Part shown: positions 1-7,584 of the stretch, in pieces | Numbering within the stretch: position 1 is the stretch's first letter | Layout of the letters: the number at the start of each line of letters is the position of its first letter | Source of the DNA: Kovacikia minuta CCNUW1 | Lineage (GTDB): Bacteria > Cyanobacteriota > Cyanobacteriia > Leptolyngbyales > Leptolyngbyaceae | Direction: 5' to 3' | Assembly (NCBI RefSeq): GCF_020091585.1 | Contig: NZ_CP083582.1 | Coordinates: 4,412,536-4,476,535 of the forward strand | Length of the DNA: 64,000 nt | Notes under the pieces: generated by a model | Told to the model about the DNA's origin: nothing | Database searches by the model: none | The model's input: only the letters and a program-made list of their open reading frames with translations | Translations under genes and position numbers: made by a program

Positions 1-1
1 T

Positions 2-115
2 CAGGTGTTTGACCCTCCGGTTTCTGTTCAGAAATTAACCCCTGTAACCCTTACCCTGTTACAGAAATCAGGGATCTTTGCTGCGGTTCGGTTCAAGAAA
101 AAACTGTTGAAATAA
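2..115 (+). CDS. 3' end of a gene cut by the window edge, unknown product
   Basis: An open frame runs from the window edge to a TAA at 113-115, giving 37 residues that end in the basic run FKKKLLK. It fits the C-terminus of a protein whose start lies outside the window. I do not recognise the family from this tail. It lies 119 bases upstream of mrdA on the same strand. A chance open frame of this length is possible, so confidence is low. Confidence 0.35.
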   Translation, partial: QVFDPPVSVQKLTPVTLTLLQKSGIFAAVRFKKKLLK

Positions 116-234
116 AAATTTAACCAACGTGTTCGATATCAATGACCGTTACTCAAGATTGGTAAAACAGGTCTGAGGGACTAATCTGGATTTAGGTTTC
201 CCCATTCGTTGCACAAAAGACCATCTTTGGATGT

Positions 235-2052
235 ATGACGCCGATTCAGCCTTCTTCTATCTCTCATCAAGCCACGCCACGAACTGTTGGGCGACGGTAT
301 CAGTCGCTTGTTGTGATGTTGACGATTTCTCTCCTGTTACTAGGAGGGATTGTTGCCCGGTTGATCCACTTGCAACTGATAGAGGGTGAAAGAAATCGCC
401 AATTAGCAGATAATAATCGCATTCGGCTGATTCCAAAGCAACCAGAAAGAGGCAAGATTCTCGATCGCAAGGGAAAACTCCTGGCGGTGAGTCGTCTTTC
501 CCATTCGGTCTTTCTCTGGCCCCTGGCACGGAAGAAAACGGAGTGGACAACCACGTCAAAACGTCTCTCCCAAATCCTGAATATTCCAGAAACCGATATT
601 CAGAAGCGGTTGGAACAGGCAGGCTATAATTCCCCTTTCCTGATTCGGATTGCCCGTAGCATCAGTCCGGTTCAGGTCACTGCATTGGCTGAATACAGCA
701 ACGAACTGGAAGGGGTTCAGGTTGAACCGGAGGCAGTGCGGTATTACCCCAATGGTGACCTGGCAGCCCATATTTTGGGCTATACGGGGGAGATGAGCGA
801 TCGGGATCTGGATCAGCACAAAGGCGAAGGATACCGTCTGGGGGATGTCATTGGTCAGATGGGAATTGAGTCTGCCTATGAAAAGTTGCTGCGGGGCGAA
901 TGGGGCGGGCAGCAGGTTGAAGTCGATGGGGCAGGGCAGGTTGTCAAAGTTCTGGGACGGAAACCGACCCGGGCTGGACAGGATGTAACTTTAACGCTGG
1001 ATTTAGATTTGCAAAAGGCAGCAGAAGCAGCCCTGGGCGATCGCAAGGGGGCGATTGTGGCGATCGATCCTAACAATGGCGCAGTTCTGGCAATGGTCAG
1101 TCGCCCCGCTTTTGACCCCAATCTGTTTTCTGCTCGCATTAGCGATGCCCAGTGGAAACAATTGCAGAGCGAAGATCATCCCTTTGTGAATCGGGCGCTT
1201 CAGGGGTTTCCCCCGGCCAGTACCTTTAAGATTGTGACCACGACCGCAGGATTGGAATCTGGCAAATTTAGCCCTGATACGGTTTTACAGACCTACCCTT
1301 CAATTACGGTGGGTGGAATTGAGTTTGGCGACTGGAACCGGGCAGGATTCGGCCCCTTAGACTTTGTCGGTGCGATGGCATGGAGTAGTGATACGTTCTT
1401 CTACCAGATCGGGATGGGAGTTGGTGATAAAACGCTGATTCAATGGACTCGTCGCTATGGATTTGGGCATAAAACAGGCATCGAGCTGTCGGGAGAGGAA
1501 TTTGCTGGCCTTGTGCCTGATGATGCCTGGAAACAAAAACAGCTTGGAGAAGGCTGGTTTCTGGGGGATACGGTCAATATGTCGATCGGACAGGGTTTTT
1601 TGCAAACTTCGCCGCTTCAGGTTGCAGTCATGTTTGCGGTGCCTGCCAATGGGGGCTATCGAGTTAAACCACACCTGCTGAAAGATAATGAGAGTTCCCA
1701 GAAATGGCGCGAGTCGCTAAATTTGAAACCGGAGACGGTGCGAATTTCACAGCAAGGTTTGCGGGCGGTTGTTTCGGGGGGTACAGGAACCGCAGTCAAT
1801 AGTCCCAATCTTCCTCTGGTTGCCGGTAAGAGTGGTACAGCAGAAGACTTTGGGCGTAAAACTCACACCTGGTTTGGAGCCTATGCTCCGGCAGATAAGC
1901 CTCAGATTGTTGTGGTTGCCTTTGGGGAAAACTCAGGAGGTGGAGGTGGTTCGGTTGCGGCTCCAATGGTGCGTCAGGTTTTGGAAGCCTATTTCAATCC
2001 TAAGAAAAAGTCTACGCAACCCGCCGGAGTTGAGCATGTATTAACAGACTAA
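235..2052 (+). CDS. mrdA: penicillin-binding protein 2 (elongasome transpeptidase)
   Basis: This 605-residue protein is a class B penicillin-binding protein, the D,D-transpeptidase that cross-links peptidoglycan during side-wall growth with RodA. One N-terminal membrane segment (about residues 26-46, LVVMLTISLLLLGGIVARLI) anchors it, with the catalytic part in the periplasm. The dimerisation domain contains the PBP2-type stretch RGKILDRKGK near residue 73. The transpeptidase motifs are all visible: S-T-F-K with nucleophile Ser329, S-S-D at 384-386 (S-x-D rather than S-x-N is normal for PBP2), and K-S-G-T from residue 532. Length and motif order match the family. The ATG at 235 is used; an overlapping ATG at 231 is in another frame. 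No mreBCD or rodA lies nearby in the window. Confidence 0.93.
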   Translation: MTPIQPSSISHQATPRTVGRRYQSLVVMLTISLLLLGGIVARLIHLQLIEGERNRQLADNNRIRLIPKQPERGKILDRKGKLLAVSRLSHSVFLWPLARKKTEWTTTSKRLSQILNIPETDIQKRLEQAGYNSPFLIRIARSISPVQVTALAEYSNELEGVQVEPEAVRYYPNGDLAAHILGYTGEMSDRDLDQHKGEGYRLGDVIGQMGIESAYEKLLRGEWGGQQVEVDGAGQVVKVLGRKPTRAGQDVTLTLDLDLQKAAEAALGDRKGAIVAIDPNNGAVLAMVSRPAFDPNLFSARISDAQWKQLQSEDHPFVNRALQGFPPASTFKIVTTTAGLESGKFSPDTVLQTYPSITVGGIEFGDWNRAGFGPLDFVGAMAWSSDTFFYQIGMGVGDKTLIQWTRRYGFGHKTGIELSGEEFAGLVPDDAWKQKQLGEGWFLGDTVNMSIGQGFLQTSPLQVAVMFAVPANGGYRVKPHLLKDNESSQKWRESLNLKPETVRISQQGLRAVVSGGTGTAVNSPNLPLVAGKSGTAEDFGRKTHTWFGAYAPADKPQIVVVAFGENSGGGGGSVAAPMVRQVLEAYFNPKKKSTQPAGVEHVLTD

Positions 2053-2366
2053 GGGACTCGATGGGAAATAGCATTCCGCTTTCATCCACCCCTCCACCCC
2101 CTTCAATCTGGGATTTCTGTTTGTACGCCCATCCCTGATTAGAAAATCGGGAGTGGGGAATCGGGAGTGGGGTTTTTAACGCCCTTGACTCCATCACTCC
2201 CTTTGCCGATCGGATACAAAAATGTGACCGCTTCAATGCGGAACCTCAACCTCAGCATTTAGCCTTTGGCAACCTCAGCATTTGGCTATGGGTCTTCTCT
2301 AGTTCTTCCCTACCTGGTTGTTAGTCTCAAATCACTGAGACAGTTTTATCAACCAAGGTACTGACC
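2053..2366. other. intergenic spacer after mrdA
   Basis: About 310 bases without a convincing gene. It contains short G/A-rich direct repeats (GGGAGTGGGG near 2150-2172) and duplicated phrases 'cctcagcatttagcctttggcaa'-like around 2247-2290 (a near repeat of AACCTCAGCATTT). I see no clear terminator hairpin. It presumably holds the promoter of the small gene at 2367. Confidence 0.4.
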
Positions 2367-2507
2367 ATGCGTTCTGCGATCGTTCAAACCACTCAAGCAA
2401 GAACCAGTCTACTGGCTGCAACTTTTCCACCTGCCCAAAAAGGGAAATGGGTTGCCTACTGGATCAAAATCAATGGCAGGTTGGTCTGCAAGTGGACAAC
2501 CTGCTGA
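2367..2507 (+). CDS. small hypothetical protein, 46 residues
   Basis: An ATG at 2367 opens a 46-codon frame ending at TGA 2505-2507. The protein is basic and rich in Trp, Lys and Thr near its end (K-W-V-A-Y-W and C-K-W-T-T-C), which looks less random than a chance frame. It is the first of three consecutive small same-strand frames (2367, 2701, 3067) that could form a transcription unit or a set of small stress proteins. I do not recognise a family. Codon use is like the neighbours. There is no strong Shine-Dalgarno sequence, which is common in cyanobacteria. Confidence 0.4.
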   Translation: MRSAIVQTTQARTSLLAATFPPAQKGKWVAYWIKINGRLVCKWTTC

Positions 2508-2700
2508 AAAGGCGATCGCCCGTCCTGGAGAAACCTTTTAACAGGATTTCGACATCAGCACGAACGCAATAGAGGGAAAAGTTAAGGCGATCGTACCCCC
2601 AAAACTCCCTAACTTTCCTGAATCGACGGTCACTCAAGCAAACCGTATAAATAGATTATCAAACCAAACAAAGCCCCCACTGAACTCTGCAAAGAAAACC

Positions 2701-2964
2701 ATGCAAGTCACACCAACACACACCAACTCCTCAGTCCTATCGCAGCATAAGACCTGGAAAGAGTTAAACACCAGGTTCAAGAACTTCAAACAAGGCGTTG
2801 CTAAAGCTCTTTTGATGGGTAACGCAGATCCTCAAGTACACCAGTTTAGAAGTTGTAGAGACCTGTTTTGGTATACCTTTGATCCACGAACAGGACAAAC
2901 GATTTATGCCGATTCTGAAGCGGAACTACGGCTTTGGATTGAGCAAAACTACTACGGCAGATAG
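2701..2964 (+). CDS. small hypothetical protein, 87 residues
   Basis: This 87-residue protein has no signal peptide or membrane segment. Its C-terminal half (from about residue 50) contains R-S-C-R-D-L-F-W-Y-T-F-D-P-R-T-G and Y-A-D-S-E-A-E-L-R-L-W-I-E-Q-N-Y, a pattern seen in small cyanobacterial proteins that sit next to DUF4278 genes. The pattern 'DPxTGxxxYADSExELxxWIEQNY' suggests a compact folded domain rather than a spurious frame. It is followed 102 bases later by a DUF4278 gene on the same strand. Function is unknown; I infer only that it may be co-expressed with that gene. Confidence 0.65.
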   Translation: MQVTPTHTNSSVLSQHKTWKELNTRFKNFKQGVAKALLMGNADPQVHQFRSCRDLFWYTFDPRTGQTIYADSEAELRLWIEQNYYGR

Positions 2965-3066
2965 CCGAAACTAAGCGTTTCCCTATCGCTTCATATATTT
3001 TTCACTTCTCGATTCGCCCTACTACCCACTGCTAATCAATCCCAATCCCCCAACGGAGAACTAACC

Positions 3067-3249
3067 ATGCAACTTCGATATCGCGGTCAAGCTTACAACT
3101 TCCAATCTATGCCCAATCGCTCTAACCAAATTGCGGGCACCCTGCCTCGGAATCTTCAGTATCGTGGCAATGCTTACACCTTTCATATGGTAGAACCTCA
3201 GGGTTTACCTGCACCTCAGGCGATTAACTGGCGTTACGAAGTTCAATAG
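3067..3249 (+). CDS. DUF4278 domain protein, 60 residues
   Basis: The protein contains two copies of a short strand-forming unit: M-Q-L-R-Y-R-G-Q-A-Y at the start and L-Q-Y-R-G-N-A-Y-T-F-H in the middle. A 'xYRGxxY' start and repeat is the hallmark of DUF4278, a small, mostly cyanobacterial family of unknown function. The ATG at 3067 follows a purine-rich GGAGAACTAACC that can serve as ribosome binding site. A rho-independent terminator lies 36 bases after the stop, which supports a real transcription unit ending here. Confidence 0.8.
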   Translation: MQLRYRGQAYNFQSMPNRSNQIAGTLPRNLQYRGNAYTFHMVEPQGLPAPQAINWRYEVQ

Positions 3250-3284
3250 TTTCGAGACAAGCAACTCTCCTCCTAAGATGGATT

Positions 3285-3314
3285 ACCTGGTAGACCCCCT
3301 ACCAGGTTTTTTAT
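3285..3314 (+). terminator. rho-independent terminator after the DUF4278 gene
   Basis: The arms ACCTGGTAG and CTACCAGGT form a perfect 9-bp stem with a short C-rich loop, followed by a run of T (TTTTTTATTT). Its position just after a + strand stop codon fits transcription termination of the small-protein genes. Confidence 0.85.
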
Positions 3315-3581
3315 TTGATACGCTGTTTCCAGATTTTTTTGATGGTACGATCGCCCATGCTCAACTGTTTCGTAATTTCTTGCACCCTCCACTTCTTTGT
3401 CTCTTCCCGCTCTGACCCTGGAAGAGATGTTTGTGCCCTTGAGAATTATCACCACCTTAAGGCAGACCCCAAGCTGACCCCCAAACAGTTTTTTGGGGGA
3501 AATTCAGCACATCGCTGGACTGCGGTTTTCAAAACCCCCAAGGTCTGTTCTGGCATTGAGGCTTAACATCCATCACAGTAT

Positions 3582-4223
3582 TTAGATCAATTGTCGAACG
3601 CTCGATCGAAATGCTCTCAAGGTCGGACTGCGACCAACCGTAAGACTTCGCTCCACACATTCCGAGATTAAATCAACGATCGAAAGACTGGGAAACACTG
3701 AACTCGTTGGGGACGGTTGATACTTGCCAGCTTCCAGTACATTGATTTGCAACCTGCCGTTCTCAAATCGCCACAACTCAGCAACACCGAGGGCTGCGTA
3801 GGCATCGAGTTGAGTTTTGGAGGTAACATCGACTTCAATTGCTAAATCAGGAGGTGGATCAATACTTAAATCAACTCGTCGCCGCCCGCGCATCAGTTCG
3901 TGGTTTTTGATGTAGAAACACTGGTCTGGCTCAATGCCACTTTCCATCACCTCGTTCTTGAACTTAGTTGAGCCAAAACACTCACAATCGACTTCCAGTT
4001 CTTCCAGCAAAATTTTGACCATATCGCCGATCAGTCCTTTATCGACTTCGTGCTCCCGTGAGGGCATTCTGATCTCCAAAACGCCCCTGTAATAAGCAAT
4101 GCGTGCAGCGCGATGGTCGCCTAGCTCTTCCAGAATGGCTTCAAACTTCTCCCAGTTGACATCTCGCACAACGAGGCGCTGTCCAGATGGAACACTAAGT
4201 TGTCTTAACTGGAGGGCGACCAT
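3582..4223 (-). CDS. Uma2 family endonuclease-like protein (DUF820)
   Basis: This roughly 213-residue protein matches the Uma2/DUF820 family, which has a PD-(D/E)XK nuclease-like fold and is strongly expanded in cyanobacteria; its biological role is not settled. Family features are the N-terminal region with E-I-R-M-P-S-R-E-H-E, the central D-Q-C-F-Y-I-K-N and the motif P-P-D-L-A-I-E-V-D-V-T-S-K with the acidic active-site residues, then L-G-V-A-E-L-W-R-F-E. The frame is open further upstream to 4337, but that extension reads through the palindrome at 4291-4323. I therefore prefer the ATG at 4223 (M-V-A-L-Q-L-R-Q-L). A second Uma2 gene lies immediately upstream on the same strand. Confidence 0.82.
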   Translation of the reverse strand: MVALQLRQLSVPSGQRLVVRDVNWEKFEAILEELGDHRAARIAYYRGVLEIRMPSREHEVDKGLIGDMVKILLEELEVDCECFGSTKFKNEVMESGIEPDQCFYIKNHELMRGRRRVDLSIDPPPDLAIEVDVTSKTQLDAYAALGVAELWRFENGRLQINVLEAGKYQPSPTSSVFPSLSIVDLISECVERSLTVGRSPTLRAFRSSVRQLI

Positions 4224-4290
4224 AACCGGTGTTCCAAAACTCTTTCCCCATTCTGACACTTCCCTCCCTGGCACCGTTGACTGTTCCCCA

Positions 4291-4323
4291 AGACCTCGGA
4301 GGTTTTCAAAACCTCCGAGGTCT
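4291..4323. repeat. palindromic intergenic repeat (AGACCTCGGAGG type)
   Basis: Two perfect 16-bp arms, AGACCTCGGAGGTTTT and its complement, are separated by a single C. It lies between the two Uma2 genes and could act as a hairpin or attenuator on the transcript. A degenerate half (GGTTTTCAAAACCCCCAAGGTCTG) occurs near 3523-3546, so this looks like a dispersed repeat family rather than a gene-specific terminator. Confidence 0.8.
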
Positions 4324-4333
4324 GTACCAAGGA

Positions 4334-5041
4334 TCAACGTTGAAGCGAAAAAATCTGATCCACGGTTAGTTCCCAGGTTGGTATTGCATCAGATTGAAGG
4401 CGATTTGTACCTGTGAAAACCCTATCCTCATACTGACCATCGACCCACTGACAAACCGTGATCTGTCGCGTCTCTGGGTCAACAATCCAGTACTCTGCAA
4501 TGCCCCTGGCGGCATATTCCGTGCGTTTGTGGCGATAATCACGGGCACGATTTGTAGCACCCGGACTTACCACTTCAATCACTATTGCGGGAGGTGGCAT
4601 ATCGCGAGTGAGGGTGTTACGAGTGCTTCCTCGCAACGCCGCTTTCGATTCCTCCGTATGAACCACTAAGTCAGGCAAACGGCATTTAGCTCGCCGTCCA
4701 CTGACTTCGATTTCAAGATCTTTGTAAGTTAAGAAATCAAACGGAAATATCTTCAGCAATTCAACTAAGTAGGTGGGACTAATTAAATATAAAACTTGCG
4801 TAGGTTGGGTTGAGGCACGAAACCCAGCACCTGCATGGGTTACGCTACCGCTAACCCATCCTACGTTTGATTCCACCCAGCTACTTAGCAGCAATCGCGC
4901 AATGTCACAGTTTTCTGGACTTTCAGGTGGCATTTCAACTAACACCCCATCGACTAATTCGTAGTGGGTATCTGTGCCATCGTCATAGGCAAGATACTCT
5001 TCCATCGTCATCAGTTCTGGGGTTGCAGTCGTCTGGTTCAT
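4334..5041 (-). CDS. Uma2 family endonuclease-like protein with an in-frame repeat insertion
   Basis: A 235-residue Uma2/DUF820 protein. Typical features are M-T-M-E-E-Y-L-A-Y-D at the N-terminus, E-V-S-G-R-R-A-K-C-R-L-P-D-L-V-V-H in the middle, P-P-A-I-V-I-E-V-V-S-P-G (active-site acidic residues), then Y-R-H-K-R-T-E-Y and I-A-E-Y-W-I-V-D-P. The stretch at about residues 52-92 is foreign to the family: it is encoded by an intergenic-type inverted repeat (4765-4888) that entered without breaking the frame. The protein is about 35-40 residues longer than usual, and the insert falls before the catalytic core. Whether it still folds is unknown. The ATG at 5041 is the natural start. Confidence 0.78.
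   Translation of the reverse strand: MNQTTATPELMTMEEYLAYDDGTDTHYELVDGVLVEMPPESPENCDIARLLLSSWVESNVGWVSGSVTHAGAGFRASTQPTQVLYLISPTYLVELLKIFPFDFLTYKDLEIEVSGRRAKCRLPDLVVHTEESKAALRGSTRNTLTRDMPPPAIVIEVVSPGATNRARDYRHKRTEYAARGIAEYWIVDPETRQITVCQWVDGQYEDRVFTGTNRLQSDAIPTWELTVDQIFSLQR
4765..4888. repeat. MITE-like inverted repeat inside the Uma2 gene
   Basis: Outer arms CTAAGTAGGTGGGA (4765-4778) and TCCACCCAGCTACTTAG (about 4872-4888) are complementary, and inner arms CGTAGGTTGGGTT and AACCCATCCTACG (4799-4865) form a second stem. The GTAGGTTGGGTT core recurs at 63782-63815 in the same window. This is a non-coding palindromic repeat type common between cyanobacterial genes, here read through as protein. 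Confidence 0.75.
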
Positions 5042-5078
5042 TGCCTTCCCTTGGAGACGCTATTGATATCATTATCAA
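5042..5078. promoter_or_regulatory. AT-rich dyad upstream of the Uma2 gene
   Basis: The 37-base gap between the photolyase stop and the Uma2 start contains TTGATAATGATATCAATA on the minus strand, a partial dyad that resembles a Fur box. The match is weak, and a simple promoter element is as likely. Confidence 0.2.
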
Positions 5079-6719
5079 TCACAGCAGACTGAGTTGAATG
5101 TCTTCCGAGACTGATTTGGGTTTGCGGCGGGAGGTTTTGCGGGGAGGGATATCGACATGGGCAACGAACCAGGTGCGGAGTGCCTTTGCCTGTTCCAGGT
5201 CGAGGGAATCCAGATCGAGTGGGGATGGAAATAGGCTAAGGTCAGGTGTCTGCGCCCAGCCAACTTCACTGGAAATGAGATCGCTCCCAAACGGCAGCAA
5301 ATTTTCTGGTAAGCGGGACAAAAACGGCACAATGTTCTCCTGGTTCAGAAATCTTTGTCGTTGCTGCTCTAGCTGTTGTACCCGCTGGCGTCTTGCTTTC
5401 TTGTAATTCAGGATGGGGGCAGGATACCCGTTTATCGGTGGGGGAGAACCCAGACATTCGGGTGGGAGGTTTTTCAATTCTGGTATCCAGCGCTTGATAA
5501 AGGCACCCTCTGGATCACAGCGATCGACCGCGGATTGTTCCGGGTTATAGATGCGAGTCCAGGTTTTATCGACACAGTGGGTAACACCCGCCTGCATCGC
5601 CCACTGGTAATGATCGATCGGACAATCACCATCAATTAAATGGCGCATAAAGTGCAATGCGCCGAACCGCCAATCCATTCCCAGCAAATTGCTCAAGAAA
5701 CTCGCATAAAGGGCACGACTGCGAAAGTTAAGTTCTTTCCAACCACCAGTTGCCTGTAAACAGCGGGCGGCTGCATCTACAATGGGAAACCCGGTCTGAC
5801 CCTGCTGCCACGCCTGGTAAAGCGTTTCATCAAAGCCCCAGCCCTCTGTATCGAACACACTGTAAAGGGAACGCAACTCTAGTTGGGGCAAATAGCGGAA
5901 TCGCTGGGCAAACCCATTTCCCCAACGCAGACGGCTAATCAGTTGTTTACAACTCCGCTGGATTCGCTGGTCGGGCGATCGCTCCAATCGTCGGGCGGTC
6001 TGAAAGCATTCCCGAATGGAGATGGCACCGAATTTAATGTGGGGACTCAACCCCGTGGTTGCTTCAGCGCTGGGATAGGAAAGTTGCCAGTAATAGCGAT
6101 CGCTTTTTTCCATCAAAAACTCTTGCAACAACTGCCGTGCTGCTTGGGTTCCCCCCGGTGGGATGGGCTTGTTATCCGAGTTCAATCCCAATTCTGCCAG
6201 GGTGGGTAGCGGTTCGCTGATCACCTCTGAGGGCACCTGCACCCGACCCGGAACGGGCACCGGGTCTGCGCCCATATCGGCATACCAGAGATCCCGATAC
6301 TGGGGGTAGGGAATCAATTCGGGCGTTGTTGCCGATGGCTCGAACCAGCGAATTTTAAGGTTTTGCTCCGCCAGCTTCTGATTTAAACGAGCATCCCGCA
6401 CACGCCCATAGATGCGCTCAAAGTCGATGTGGGCGTAGATACCCTCAGCCTGGGTTTCTTGAATCAGGGCAGGCAGCACATCCACCGGATCACCGGAACG
6501 GAGAATCAACCGTCCGCCCCGATCGCGCAAGTCTTGGTCTAGCGAACGCAGGCATTCCAGCATAAACGCCACCCTCGACACCGCTGTTTCAGGGTGGTGC
6601 AGCAGCGCTCGGTCGAAGACAAACACCGGAATCACAGATCCCCGCAACGCAGCCCGATAAAGCGGCGCGTGATCCGCGATTCGCAAGTCCCGACGAAACC
6701 AAACGATCGTGCAGTTCAT
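5079..6719 (-). CDS. deoxyribodipyrimidine photolyase / cryptochrome family protein
   Basis: A 546-residue flavoprotein of the photolyase/cryptochrome family, which uses light to split UV-induced pyrimidine dimers in DNA. The N-terminal antenna domain begins with I-V-W-F-R-R-D-L-R, the family's signature. The FAD-binding helical domain spans roughly residues 270-470 and includes W-G-N-G-F-A-Q-R-F-R, D-A-A-A-R-C-L-Q-A-T-G and W-K-E-L-N-F-R-S-R-A-L-Y-A-S-F-L. The segment Y-Q-W-A-M-Q-A-G-V-T-H followed by R-I-Y-N-P replaces the more usual DWQWAAGTG. A basic, Ser/Lys-rich tail (P-R-K-T-S-R-R-K-P-K) makes it about 60 residues longer than typical class I enzymes. Dimer photolyase or cryptochrome-like activity cannot be decided from sequence alone. 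Confidence 0.88.
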   Translation of the reverse strand: MNCTIVWFRRDLRIADHAPLYRAALRGSVIPVFVFDRALLHHPETAVSRVAFMLECLRSLDQDLRDRGGRLILRSGDPVDVLPALIQETQAEGIYAHIDFERIYGRVRDARLNQKLAEQNLKIRWFEPSATTPELIPYPQYRDLWYADMGADPVPVPGRVQVPSEVISEPLPTLAELGLNSDNKPIPPGGTQAARQLLQEFLMEKSDRYYWQLSYPSAEATTGLSPHIKFGAISIRECFQTARRLERSPDQRIQRSCKQLISRLRWGNGFAQRFRYLPQLELRSLYSVFDTEGWGFDETLYQAWQQGQTGFPIVDAAARCLQATGGWKELNFRSRALYASFLSNLLGMDWRFGALHFMRHLIDGDCPIDHYQWAMQAGVTHCVDKTWTRIYNPEQSAVDRCDPEGAFIKRWIPELKNLPPECLGSPPPINGYPAPILNYKKARRQRVQQLEQQRQRFLNQENIVPFLSRLPENLLPFGSDLISSEVGWAQTPDLSLFPSPLDLDSLDLEQAKALRTWFVAHVDIPPRKTSRRKPKSVSEDIQLSLL

Positions 6720-6720
6720 T

Positions 6721-6880
6721 GGTTAGCAGGTGGTAGGTGGCAGGTGGTAGGTGGTAGGTGGCAGGTGTCAGATGTCAGGTGTCAGTCATCAATTAATACA
6801 TATTCACTTTTCACTGATAACTTTTCACTGTTCCCCTATTCTTTATCCTTCATCCTTCATCCTTTATCCTTCATCCCCCA
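6721..6880. repeat. short tandem heptamer repeats and TCCTTCATCC-type repeats
   Basis: The gap between the photolyase and the response regulator is almost wholly low-complexity. Degenerate GGTGGTA/GGTGGCA heptamers run from 6727 to about 6785. Repeats of TTTATCCTTCATCC run from about 6835 to 6895. These are short tandemly repeated repetitive sequences as known from filamentous cyanobacteria; the second group runs up to the end of the regulator gene. Confidence 0.8.
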
Positions 6881-6884
6881 TCTC

Positions 6885-7262
6885 TCATCCTTTCTTCGCG
6901 TCCCTTAACAGGCGCTTTACTGCATCCAGCAAATCTGGGGGATGGTACGGTTTTGTGATGTAGGCGTCTGCTCCCTGCTTCATGCCCCAATAGACATCAA
7001 ATTCTTCGCTCTTGCTGGTACACATGACGACAGGAACGTGTTTTGCCTGGGCGTCATTTTTAATCCAGCGGCAGAGTTCATACCCATTTTTTCGGGGCAT
7101 GACGATATCGGTTACAACCAAATCTGGGACGTTTGCCTTAATCTTTTCGATCGCTTCTTCGCCATCGACTGCCTCGACCACACTAAAGCCACTTCGTTTT
7201 AACTGTTCCGAGAGGAGTTCTCGTACAGTTGGGCTATCGTCAACAATTAGAACTGTACTCAT
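6885..7262 (-). CDS. CheY-like single-domain response regulator (PilH/PixH type)
   Basis: A 125-residue receiver domain with no output domain. The phosphoacceptor is Asp52 in L-V-V-T-D-I-V-M-P; the acidic pair is D-D at residues 8-9; the conserved Thr is in M-C-T-S-K; and the Lys is in Y-I-T-K-P. The stretch S-K-S-E-E-F-D-V-Y-W-G-M-K-Q-G-A-D-A-Y-I-T-K-P-Y is typical of the PilH/PixH-type regulators that act in type IV pilus motility and phototaxis in cyanobacteria. No histidine kinase, CheW or MCP gene is next to it, so its partner is encoded elsewhere. Confidence 0.88.
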   Translation of the reverse strand: MSTVLIVDDSPTVRELLSEQLKRSGFSVVEAVDGEEAIEKIKANVPDLVVTDIVMPRKNGYELCRWIKNDAQAKHVPVVMCTSKSEEFDVYWGMKQGADAYITKPYHPPDLLDAVKRLLRDAKKG

Positions 7263-7584
7263 ACTCCCGATCGGCTCATCGATAGATACCCAATGATTTC
7301 AATTAACGCTGCTAACGATAAAATTGCTGTCTCTGAACGAGATAAACGAGATAGCTTGCTTAGTCTGGTTGTGCGAGGTTTCAGTCAGGGATTTAAGGCG
7401 ATGCAATGGGTTAGAAGCAGCCGCAAGAAGTGCATATTGGCTTCTGACAGTTATCAATCTAATAACTTCAGGAATCCTATCACCCATCAGGACAACCAGA
7501 AAATGAGGTTTTTGCCGACTGACAATTACTTACTCAATTCTGCCCACATCTCATGATTAATTCTGCATTTTGCATTTTTATTCT
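7263..7584. other. intergenic region without a supported gene
   Basis: About 320 bases between the response regulator (divergent side) and the aldo/keto reductase. Open frames exist on both strands, but none has a recognisable product or a good start. I see no strong hairpin. It should contain the promoter of the response regulator near 7263-7330. Confidence 0.5.

Noticed and set aside
5042-5078. Fur box upstream of the Uma2 gene
   Set aside because: The match to the consensus is partial and lies in a generally AT-rich short spacer; kept only as a low-confidence note.
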